From assembly GCA_014730165.1 (NCBI GenBank), contig WJIS01000047.1, forward strand, positions 1 through 50,107: a DNA stretch of 50,107 nucleotides, written 5' to 3'. The DNA is from Promethearchaeota archaeon. Lineage in GTDB: Archaea; Asgardarchaeota; Lokiarchaeia; Sigyniarchaeales; SOKP01. Position numbers and translations under genes: made by a program. This document shows, in pieces, positions 1-7,443 of this stretch (positions are counted from its first letter, which is position 1; every line of letters starts with the position of its first letter). Below the pieces are notes generated by a model, which had not been told where the DNA came from, ran no database searches, and saw nothing but the letters and a program-made list of their open reading frames with translations.

Positions 1-192
1 ATCTATAAAAATAACTTTCCCGGTATAGACAATAATATCAAGAAAGCTATAACGATTAGTACATTGATGACCGATATTAAGGAGGAATCTGATGATATTG
101 ATAATGAGACTCAAAAAATCGTTGTTGTCGGTTTAGAGAATACTCTCAATGATCAGATAAATAGAATAAGGCTCAGTTCAATGCTTTTCTAG
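1..192 (+). pseudogene. N-terminal remnant of an Arf/Rag-like GTPase
   Basis: Frame 1 is open from the window edge to a TAG at 190-192. Its 63 residues align with the region around residues 97-155 of the full GTPase encoded at 1419-2660: both have an IYK segment, a helix with KKAI, and the strand before the P-loop (TQKIVVVGL here, TQKIIVVGL there). The P-loop itself is lost: where the intact gene reads GLQLAGKTS, this copy reads GLENTLND, and it stops soon after a recognisable INR. No nucleotide-binding motif follows. The 5' part lies outside the window. I read this as a decaying paralogue; a short functional protein is possible but less likely. Confidence 0.6.
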
Positions 193-239
193 AAATCTAC
201 TTCCTTTGGAACTGATTATAAGTCAGAGAGGTGTGTTCT

Positions 240-1157
240 ATTAGCCAGAGTAAATATATTTCCCAACCAGAATGGAAGGTTTTAGAGGAGCTCAAGGGAT
301 TGGTAAAGAGGGAGCTTAATTATGTAGAAAAGGTAAATTGGAAAGCAGATTTTGCGGTCTCCATTGAAAATAATCATGTTTCCGCGCTTTCGCTTTATGA
401 TTATATGCTTTCAACCCTTCCGGGTTCTATTAAGGAATTTAAACAACTGAAACATCTATTTTTGATGAAGAACCAACTGAAGGAGTTTCCTATTGAAATT
501 ACTCAAATGTATTTTTTAAATTCTTTATATTTGCGCGAAAACCAATTAGTCAAGATACCCGAATCGATAGGAAATCTTACACAGCTTAAAGAATTGGATT
601 TAGGTAGGAATCAATTGGTCAAGATACCCGAATCCATCGGAAATCTTACACAGCTTGAAAAATTTTCTTTAGGAGAGAATCAATTGGTCGAGATACCCGA
701 ATCCATCGGAAATCTTACACAGCTTGAAGAGTTTTCTTTAGGAGAGAATCAATTGATCGAGATACCCGAATCCATCGGAAATCTTACACAGGTTAAAGAT
801 TTTAATTTAGATAGGAATCAATTAGAAGAGGTACCCGCGTCTATCGGGAATCTGAAATCCTTAAAATTCTTAAGGTTAAGTGATAATAATTTAACAGAAA
901 TTCCAAAATCCATCGGAAATTTAAGATCACTTGAATATCTTACGCTTTCCATTAACAAACTGAGATTAATTCCGGAAACCTTGAGAAATCTTACAAACTT
1001 AAAAGAGATTTGGATTACGGGTAATCCTTTAGTGAAGTATCCATACGCGTTAAATGAGTTGCCCAATCTAAAATATATTAAAATAGGTTCGAAGTTAAAT
1101 CAGATATTTGAATCAGAATTCAACGAATTAAGAGCTAAGGGTGTTCAAGAATACTAA
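240..1157 (+). CDS. Leucine-rich-repeat protein, start probably ATT
   Basis: About 305 residues. After an N-terminal segment of roughly 60 residues (WKVLEELKGL, then a helix) come about nine LRRs of 23 residues with the pattern NQLxxIPESIGNLTQLxxLxL, the intracellular plant/Ras-binding type of LRR common in Asgard archaea. Such proteins are protein-interaction scaffolds, often linked to small GTPases, and it sits between a GTPase remnant and an intact GTPase. A GTG at 231 is in frame, but it lies inside a GGTG Shine-Dalgarno (230-233); ATT at 240, six bases after that motif, fits the initiation pattern of other genes here. There is no signal peptide or membrane segment. The partner is unknown. 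Confidence 0.8.
   Translation: MSQSKYISQPEWKVLEELKGLVKRELNYVEKVNWKADFAVSIENNHVSALSLYDYMLSTLPGSIKEFKQLKHLFLMKNQLKEFPIEITQMYFLNSLYLRENQLVKIPESIGNLTQLKELDLGRNQLVKIPESIGNLTQLEKFSLGENQLVEIPESIGNLTQLEEFSLGENQLIEIPESIGNLTQVKDFNLDRNQLEEVPASIGNLKSLKFLRLSDNNLTEIPKSIGNLRSLEYLTLSINKLRLIPETLRNLTNLKEIWITGNPLVKYPYALNELPNLKYIKIGSKLNQIFESEFNELRAKGVQEY
543..818 (+). repeat. Four near-identical 69-bp tandem repeats inside the LRR gene
   Basis: Units begin at 543, 612, 681 and 750, exactly 69 bp (23 codons) apart, each starting CAATT. Units 2 and 3 differ at only three positions by my reading; units 1 and 4 differ at more. The flanking LRRs (from 819 onward) match in protein pattern but not in DNA, so the central units are a recent tandem expansion within an older repeat gene. 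Confidence 0.85.
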
Positions 1158-1418
1158 AATCTACTTTCTTTCTATAATTTCTAAATGTAATCACCTATCG
1201 ACTTTTGAAGTAATAATCGGCTAGTAAATCCTATTTACATTAAGTATGGATAGGAAATCTATTTCAATCGATCATCATTGGATATCTATAACACAATGTA
1301 TTTATTTATCCGAATAAATATATTAATCTTAATTTATCTCAAATAAAATCTAAAATTTTTTTAGGTAAAATAGTTTTATTCTGCTATAAATAAATAATTG
1401 TTAAAGGTGTGAAACGAA

Positions 1419-2660
1419 ATTCCTTCAGATAAAGAAAATTCTACAGGAATAGAAGTCTTCAAGAATTTTTTGGATGAGGAATATTTAGAGAATGATTTAG
1501 CATCGATTGATGAAATATCAGAATTACCAATATCAGCATTTAAATTTTTAGATAAAAAAGAAGCAAGAGTTATTACAGAAATATTCAAAACCTCAAATAT
1601 TAAAGATCTTGGAAAATTAGATAAAAATGAACCTATGAAAAATTATTTTGAGCAAAGTAAATCTAAAAAAAACTCCGATATTTCTCAGGATATTGGGATC
1701 AAATTTGAGATATATAAAAAGAAATATGCTAATCTCGAGGATCATTTGAAAAAGGCTATCATCCTTTCATCTTTATTAATTGAAGTTGAGGGAGAGACCC
1801 AAGTCTTAGATAAGAACACTCAAAAAATCATTGTTGTGGGATTGCAGTTGGCAGGAAAAACTTCAATTATCAATAGGGTTGGGCTCGAGAAAGGAATTGA
1901 AAAATTATCTAATTTAGAGCCAACCAAAGGAGTAAATCGGCAAACTCTTCACAGACCAAATTACGATTTAATTATATGGGATTTTGGTGGGCAAGAGAAG
2001 TACAGAGACAAATATCTTCAAGATCCAGAAAGATACTTTCTCCAAATTGATCTCCTCATCTATGTTATTGATGTTCAAGATTCGGAGAGATTCGATGAAA
2101 CTTTTGAATATTTTGAGAAAATTATTGATATAATCAAGGTTTTAGAGGAAAATCCATATATTCTCATCTTAATTCACAAGTTTGACCCTGATATCGCTGA
2201 CGATCCTAAGATTTTGTTAAATGTTGAATTAGTAAAAGACAAAATAAATGAGATTTTCCGTAAAAAACAATATAACTATGAATATGAAACCTATGCAACC
2301 TCAATTTATTCTACCTTATCTCGAGAACCAAAATTTTCTAAATATGTAAAAGATGTGATCAACGCTCGCTTTTCTTTAACTGATCCCACAATAAGAAAAG
2401 TTGAAGCTCTGGGAAAGACTCTCGAAGAGACTATGAATGCCGTAATAAGATTGTCTGAGAGTTTAACACAGGATCTTAACGAAATAGATGCAAGACTCAA
2501 TGCGATTGAAAGCGGAGCTTTCCATATTGCTCAAAGTGGAGTTCCATTGGAAATAAGATCTTCCGATCAGATTAGAGAATCCAGTGAACTGAACGTACGT
2601 TCTAATGTACTTAACGAGTTGAAGGAGTTATTCGCAAAGAAGAAGAAACTTGATCAATAA
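1419..2660 (+). CDS. Arf/Rag-like GTPase with extra N-terminal and C-terminal domains
   Basis: About 413 residues from an ATT start at 1419 (GGTG at 1406-1409, spacing 9); the first conventional start is TTG 1470, 17 residues later. The N-terminal ~120 residues are helical and may include a helix-hairpin-helix-like stretch. The G domain shows P-loop GLQLAGKTS (141-148), G3 WDFGGQ (187-192) and G4 HKFD (253-256). The HKxD form of G4 and the WDxGGQ form of G3 recall Rag/Gtr and Arf GTPases rather than Ras/Rab. The last ~90 residues form a probable coiled coil (LSESLTQDLNEIDARL) with a Lys-rich tail. It presumably acts as a GTP-dependent switch; cellular role unknown. A paralogue lacking the P-loop lies 360 bp downstream. 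Confidence 0.85.
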   Translation: MPSDKENSTGIEVFKNFLDEEYLENDLASIDEISELPISAFKFLDKKEARVITEIFKTSNIKDLGKLDKNEPMKNYFEQSKSKKNSDISQDIGIKFEIYKKKYANLEDHLKKAIILSSLLIEVEGETQVLDKNTQKIIVVGLQLAGKTSIINRVGLEKGIEKLSNLEPTKGVNRQTLHRPNYDLIIWDFGGQEKYRDKYLQDPERYFLQIDLLIYVIDVQDSERFDETFEYFEKIIDIIKVLEENPYILILIHKFDPDIADDPKILLNVELVKDKINEIFRKKQYNYEYETYATSIYSTLSREPKFSKYVKDVINARFSLTDPTIRKVEALGKTLEETMNAVIRLSESLTQDLNEIDARLNAIESGAFHIAQSGVPLEIRSSDQIRESSELNVRSNVLNELKELFAKKKKLDQ

Positions 2661-2857
2661 AAGGGAAACCTATTTTATGTCCGATTTTTTAAGCCGCTTT
2701 TAAAATAAGAATCTATTCTTTGTCCTATTATTACACTAATTATTAAAATACAAAAGGATAAATACTGTCCATTTTCGAATAACAAAGGTTTAAATACTCT
2801 ATATTGGATTTCAAATTGAAATAAATGTTCCATTAAGGTAATTATATATAATATAAT

Positions 2858-2996
2858 CTATCCAAAAATGAAATACGTTATGAGGAATCCAATAATTCCT
2901 AGAAAACTTCCAAAAATCACATAAGATGCATAATGAACTCCTAGTTGTATTCTAGAATAAGAACAATGAATAGAAGAATAACTATATATGAACACG
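2858..2996 (-). pseudogene. Remnant of a second PAP2 phosphatase gene
   Basis: Read on the minus strand, the frame ending at a TAG (2858-2860) gives YSRIQLGVHYASYVIFGSF and then GIIGFLITYFIFG. This matches residues 156-190 of the intact PAP2 protein at 3763-4509, including the SRxxxxxH part of active-site motif 3; the Asp of that motif is replaced by Tyr. Just upstream the match (hydrophobic ILLFIVLI) continues only in another frame, so there is a frameshift. A premature stop follows FIFG where the intact protein continues. It lies between the two GTPase genes in the same position and orientation as the intact PAP2 relative to its GTPase. Confidence 0.75.
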
Positions 2997-3018
2997 ATAA
3001 TAAACTTAATAAAAATCC

Positions 3019-3747
3019 TTGAGATGTAATATTTTACAAGGTTCTAACTTAGACTTATTAATTTGGGATTTTGGTGGACAAGAGAGATATAGAGATAAGT
3101 ATCTTCAAGACCCGGAGAAATATTTTCTTCAAATTGATCTTCTTATGTATGTTATAGATGTTCAAGATTCCGAAAGATTTGATGATACTTTTGAATATTT
3201 TGATAAAATCATCGAAATTATAGATACACTCGAGGAACATCCTCACATTCTGATATTTATCCACAAATTTGACCCTGACATCGCTGATGATCCAAAAATT
3301 TTGTTGAATGTTGAATTATTAAAAGAAAGGATTAATAAATCCTTCCAGAAAAGAAAAATAACCTTAGAATATGAAACATATGCTACTTCTATTTATTCAA
3401 CCTTTTCTCGAGAACCAGAATTTTCCAAACACGTTAAAGAAGTTATAAATACTCAGTTTTCTTTAACAGATCCTCACATCAGGAAAGTAGAAGCCTTAGG
3501 AAAGACTCTAGAAGAAACTATGAATGCTGTTATAAGATTGTCAGAAAGTTTAACTCAAGATCTTAACGAAATTGACGCAAGGTTAAATGCTATTGAAAGT
3601 GGAGCGTTTCATATTGCTCAGAGTGGAGTTCCATTGGAAATAAGGTCCTCAGATCAAATTCGAGAAACAAGTGAGGGTAATGTAAGGTCGGATGTGCTCA
3701 ATGAATTAAAGGATTTATTTGCTAAAAAAAAGAAGTTAGAACATTAA
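3019..3747 (+). CDS. 5'-truncated GTPase paralogue lacking the P-loop
   Basis: 242 codons from a weak TTG with no Shine-Dalgarno. The sequence begins just before G3 (WDFGGQERY) and then follows the GTPase at 1419-2660 to its end, including G4 HKFD and the C-terminal coiled coil. The N-terminal domain, P-loop and switch I are absent; DNA upstream is the PAP2 remnant, so the truncation arose by rearrangement. The stretch from IRKVEAL to SDQIRE (63 residues) is identical to the paralogue although 27 of 63 codons differ synonymously, so both copies were under strong protein-level selection for a long time. It is either a recently truncated pseudogene or a P-loop-less protein still used as a binding partner. 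Confidence 0.6.
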   Translation: MRCNILQGSNLDLLIWDFGGQERYRDKYLQDPEKYFLQIDLLMYVIDVQDSERFDDTFEYFDKIIEIIDTLEEHPHILIFIHKFDPDIADDPKILLNVELLKERINKSFQKRKITLEYETYATSIYSTFSREPEFSKHVKEVINTQFSLTDPHIRKVEALGKTLEETMNAVIRLSESLTQDLNEIDARLNAIESGAFHIAQSGVPLEIRSSDQIRETSEGNVRSDVLNELKDLFAKKKKLEH

Positions 3748-3762
3748 TTCTGGTATTTAATA

Positions 3763-4509
3763 CTACTTTTTTAAAAGATTATCTTTAATATAGTCAAATA
3801 ACCTTGGAGTTATAATAAGGCTATAGATAAAAATACATATTATAATGTAGCCAATATTTTCAGTAAATAAAGGGTTAATCGTTCGGTATGCTATTTGAAA
3901 TGTTATTAACTTCTCAAAAATCGTGATGATTTCATATATAAAAGGTCCTAGGACTGTATAAGTTATAATGAATCCCAAGATCCCTATAATTCCTCCCATA
4001 ACTACATCAGTCGCAAAATGAACACCTAACTGTATTCTTGAGTATGAAATGAGTATCGCAAGGATTATTAAAATTATTGCCAAGCTATATGAATCTGAAA
4101 GAAATGATATCATTAACGCTTGAGAACACACATTATAGGAATGCCAAGATGGAAAACTTCCAGATGTAGGTTCTTTTTCCAATGCTTCAATCTTTTTAGA
4201 AGATTTGAAGGGACGAATTCTATTAACTTTCTTTTTTATTGGAACAATTATTAGTATTCCAAAAGCAAAGGTCATTCCAATATAGGAGAAATAGATGGGC
4301 TCATACCAGATTAATAAAAAAAAACTAATTAAACATACCCATATCGTTTCTTTTCCACAGAATGACAAATATTTAAGGATTAATGTGATAATTTCGCCGC
4401 CTTTACCGTTATGCTTATGGGATATCCGATAATCCCAGTCGATAATGTTCTCAGTAATTTTTTGATAATCAATCATTTTTTTAAAAAGTAATAGTTCTAG
4501 ATAACCCAA
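3763..4509 (-). CDS. PAP2-family membrane phosphatase
   Basis: 248 residues, about six membrane helices. The three phosphatase motifs are visible: KKKVNRIRP (92-100), PSWH (120-123) and SRIQLGVHFATD (157-168). They supply the catalytic His pair and the phosphate-binding Arg/Lys of type 2 phosphatidic acid or isoprenyl-diphosphate phosphatases; in an archaeon, a polyprenyl- or lipid-phosphate substrate is plausible but not shown. Motif 2 has Trp where Gly is usual (PSGH). Met12 is an alternative start. It converges with the truncated GTPase gene, 15 bp apart, and a decayed copy of it lies at 2858-2996. Confidence 0.85.
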   Translation of the reverse strand: MGYLELLLFKKMIDYQKITENIIDWDYRISHKHNGKGGEIITLILKYLSFCGKETIWVCLISFFLLIWYEPIYFSYIGMTFAFGILIIVPIKKKVNRIRPFKSSKKIEALEKEPTSGSFPSWHSYNVCSQALMISFLSDSYSLAIILIILAILISYSRIQLGVHFATDVVMGGIIGILGFIITYTVLGPFIYEIITIFEKLITFQIAYRTINPLFTENIGYIIICIFIYSLIITPRLFDYIKDNLLKK

Positions 4510-4604
4510 TGTTTAATCGGTTTAGAATTTTGATAATCCTAATTTTAAAATAGGAGTATTAATTAGTATTAAAAGAATTCGAAAGTAATTATAAATAAAA
4601 TAGA

Positions 4605-5024
4605 TTATCCAATTTCTTTACCGCATTCAAGACAAAATTTTTCGTTTGAATTCAAAGCTACGCCGCAATATGAACAATATTTTGGATTATCAACCTTTGA
4701 TTCAATTTCTTTATTGATTTTTCCCTCATCAGCATCAGTTAATTCCAAACTCTGAATCCCCAATCTTGACATCGCACGTTTTAAATCATCTTCATTTAAT
4801 TCTTCTACGGGTTTACTCGTTTTTTTTGCTACCTCATCATAGTCCTCGTTTCTTAATTTTACAACGGAATATGTGCCACCTATTAAAAGCAACGTATAAG
4901 AACCGAAAACTAACCTTCTGGTCCTTCTCCAAACTCCTCTACGGGTTCTACGCACCGAACGCCTCACAGGACGCCTAACTGCTCTTCTAATAGCACGCCT
5001 TCTTCTCATTGGTCTTGGGCTCAT
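4605..5024 (-). CDS. Arg-rich membrane protein with C-terminal zinc ribbon
   Basis: 139 residues. The first ~38 residues are almost all Arg plus Ala/Val/Pro, followed by one hydrophobic segment (about 39-55), a SHOCT-like short helical stretch (EELNEDDLKRAMSRLGI) and a zinc ribbon with two CxxC knuckles (CSYC and CLEC) at the end. A good Shine-Dalgarno (AAGGAG) precedes the ATG. The basic N-terminus could bind nucleic acid or membrane phosphates; the function is not recognised. It is a single gene between the PAP2 and CoA-transferase genes, all on the minus strand, with no overlap. Confidence 0.7.
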   Translation of the reverse strand: MSPRPMRRRRAIRRAVRRPVRRSVRRTRRGVWRRTRRLVFGSYTLLLIGGTYSVVKLRNEDYDEVAKKTSKPVEELNEDDLKRAMSRLGIQSLELTDADEGKINKEIESKVDNPKYCSYCGVALNSNEKFCLECGKEIG

Positions 5025-5250
5025 TTTTTTTTCTCCTTAATTAAATTCACAAAAATTATATTCTTGCTATATTTCATCAAATAAATTATCTAATTTAATT
5101 TCAATTATTCTATTATAATAGAAATTTTTAGCTTATGGGATTTAGATGCGAAAAGCACTATGAATGACGACTTTTCGCTAAATTAATTGATAAGAGCGCA
5201 GTGCTTACTATCTTTGTAAATTAAGTAGAATTCTGATAAATCAGATGTTA

Positions 5251-7152
5251 TTAGAGCGGTTCATTCTCAAAAAAAACTTCATAAAAAAGCTCCTTTTCTC
5301 CTACTTCTGGTGGTGTTATCTTTACTCTCCCCGCTTTCTTAATGATATGGACCGTATTTTTGTTTTGGATATGTATATTTCCGTAAAATCCTTGTATTCC
5401 TTTTTCTTTTGCGATTATGATGAGATGATGGTACAAGAACGAACCGATACCTTTTCCTCTCCAATCTTTTCTTACTAAAAAGCTAAATTCTGCTGTGTTT
5501 GTATTGGGATTGTAATAGTAAGTTGCATTCGCAATCATTTCCTCTGTGCCTATCTCTCCCACAAAAGCACCTATAGAAAAAACCTTGTTATAATCAATAT
5601 TTACTTCACATTGCGTTCTTGAATGGGTAAATTCTTTCTTCACTTGTAAAAATCGTAAATATCTATCTCTTTCATTCAAAGAGTAGTATAAATCCTTCAA
5701 TAAGGGTTCATCAGTGGTTTTAAGAGGTCTTACGATTATTTTTTGTTTTTCTTTTGTTATATATATGGTTTCATATTGTTTCGGATATATACATACATTT
5801 CCCTGATCGTCAATAGGTAAAATTTGGTCAGAATATACATAATGAAGGTTTTTTGCCTCATCCAAAAGTTCTTGCCTAAATTTTGGATGGGCTATCGAAA
5901 TGAGCTCAATTACTCTATCACGAATAGTTTTCCCATGGATATAGGAAACTCCCCATTCAGTGACCACATAATGTATATCTGCCCTTGAGAGTATAACTCC
6001 AGCACCTTCATCAAGATGAGGAACGATACGAGATTCTTTCCCGCCATTCTTGGTTGAAGGTAATGCAATAATCGGTTTCCCTCCCTTAGAATATGCAGCT
6101 CCCCTCATAAAATCAACTGTATCTCCAAAACCAGTATAAAAACTATATCCTTTTGATGCTGTATTTACTTGACCCGTTAAATCAATTTGTAGAGCCGCAT
6201 TGATTGAAATCATATTTTTGTTCATACTAATGAATTTTGGATTACAAACATAATCCGATGGATAAAATTCGATATAGGGATTATTATCTATAAATGAATA
6301 CAAATTTTGGCTTCCTAAAGCAAAACTCGTTATAATTTTCTCCGGATGAAAATTTTTTTTTCTACAAGTGAGAACAGTATTCTCGATCAAGGGAATTATA
6401 TTATCTGTAATAAAATGACTATGCATCCCCAAATCCTTTTTATTTGAAAGGTATTTCAAAATTTCGTTTGGTAAATACCCAAAGCCAATGTGAATTGTCG
6501 ATTTATTCTGAACTAGATTGATAATATTTTTACCAATTTTTTCAATTATAGGGTCTGACACATTTGCTTTATATTCAAATTCTAATAATGCTACGTCATT
6601 ATAAACATAGTAATCAATTTCCTTCATATGAATAAAACTATTACCCAGAGTTCTTGGCATATTAGGATTTATCTCAGCAATTGTTAAATAAGCAGATTGA
6701 GCAATTGGTTTCGCAATATCCACATTTATTCCGAAACTACAAAAACCATATTTATCGGGAGGACTTACTTGGATAAGCGCAACATCAATATATTTACGCC
6801 CGCTCAAAAATAATTCTGGTATTTCGCTAGCATAAATTGGCGTATAATCTGCTTGTCCATTGTTTACTTCTTCACGTAAAGTATCCCCAATAAAAAATGC
6901 ATTATGACGGAATAAATCTTCTCGTTGACCCTCGGGAAAATATTTTTCAGGACCGATTGTAAGAAAATGAATTATCTCCGTATCAATTAAGGATTCGGAA
7001 TGTTTGATCAATTCGCTAGTAAGCGCTTGGGGTTCGGAACATCCAGATCCTATAAAAACTCGATTTCCAGATATGATTTTCCCAATAGCTTCTTGCTTAG
7101 TAATTTCCTTTTGCTGCCACTTCTTCCTCCATTCTATATCAATTAGTTCCAT
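5251..7152 (-). CDS. 4-hydroxybutyrate/acetyl-CoA transferase-like domain fused to GNAT acetyltransferase
   Basis: 633 residues. Residues 1-440 follow the 4-hydroxybutyrate CoA-transferase / acetyl-CoA hydrolase family, with conserved segments such as MPRTLGNSF, GFGYLPNEIL, VDFMRGAAYSKGGKP and SRIVP. Residues 470-633 are a GNAT domain with acetyl-CoA loop RGKGIG (565-570). In characterised members the catalytic Glu lies in a HTEM or HSEM motif; here the aligned segment reads HSHF (244-247), with His246 in place of Glu, so CoA-transfer activity may be lost. It is divergent from acs with a shared 291-bp intergenic region. A regulatory role, acetylating Acs in response to acyl-CoA, is inferred by analogy with bacterial Pat. 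Otherwise it could be a CoA transferase using another nucleophile. Confidence 0.85.
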   Translation of the reverse strand: MELIDIEWRKKWQQKEITKQEAIGKIISGNRVFIGSGCSEPQALTSELIKHSESLIDTEIIHFLTIGPEKYFPEGQREDLFRHNAFFIGDTLREEVNNGQADYTPIYASEIPELFLSGRKYIDVALIQVSPPDKYGFCSFGINVDIAKPIAQSAYLTIAEINPNMPRTLGNSFIHMKEIDYYVYNDVALLEFEYKANVSDPIIEKIGKNIINLVQNKSTIHIGFGYLPNEILKYLSNKKDLGMHSHFITDNIIPLIENTVLTCRKKNFHPEKIITSFALGSQNLYSFIDNNPYIEFYPSDYVCNPKFISMNKNMISINAALQIDLTGQVNTASKGYSFYTGFGDTVDFMRGAAYSKGGKPIIALPSTKNGGKESRIVPHLDEGAGVILSRADIHYVVTEWGVSYIHGKTIRDRVIELISIAHPKFRQELLDEAKNLHYVYSDQILPIDDQGNVCIYPKQYETIYITKEKQKIIVRPLKTTDEPLLKDLYYSLNERDRYLRFLQVKKEFTHSRTQCEVNIDYNKVFSIGAFVGEIGTEEMIANATYYYNPNTNTAEFSFLVRKDWRGKGIGSFLYHHLIIIAKEKGIQGFYGNIHIQNKNTVHIIKKAGRVKITPPEVGEKELFYEVFFENEPL

Positions 7153-7301
7153 ATGGTTTTTATCTAGTTAATTCTGATTTAATCTCTAATAATTATTATA
7201 TATAGTTTTACTGATTTTTATAATTTACAACGAATAATTGTAATAATTTAAAAATAAAAATATTAAAAATTATCGAAACTTAATTTTTTTTAGTTCGGAA
7301 T

Positions 7302-7354
7302 TAATATATATGGTCGTTGCGAACGTAAAAAATAAGAACGATAGTTTTATCGTT
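7302..7354 (+). promoter_or_regulatory. Probable acs promoter with two inverted repeats
   Basis: A TATA-like TTAATATATA lies at 7301-7310. Just downstream are CGTTGCGAACG (7315-7325, 4-bp arms) and a perfect 7-bp inverted repeat AACGATA/TATCGTT with a 4-base gap (7337-7354). Both lie about where transcription should begin for acs (ATG at 7444) and share the element AACG/CGTT, so they look like operator copies for a regulator of the divergent acetate genes. This is inferred from position and symmetry only. Confidence 0.4.
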
Positions 7355-7443
7355 AAAAATCTTTAAAATTTTTAGCGTATTTCAATTATCATATTAGTTC
7401 CAATTAAATTAATTAGGATTAAGAAAAAAATAGTGAATTTTTA

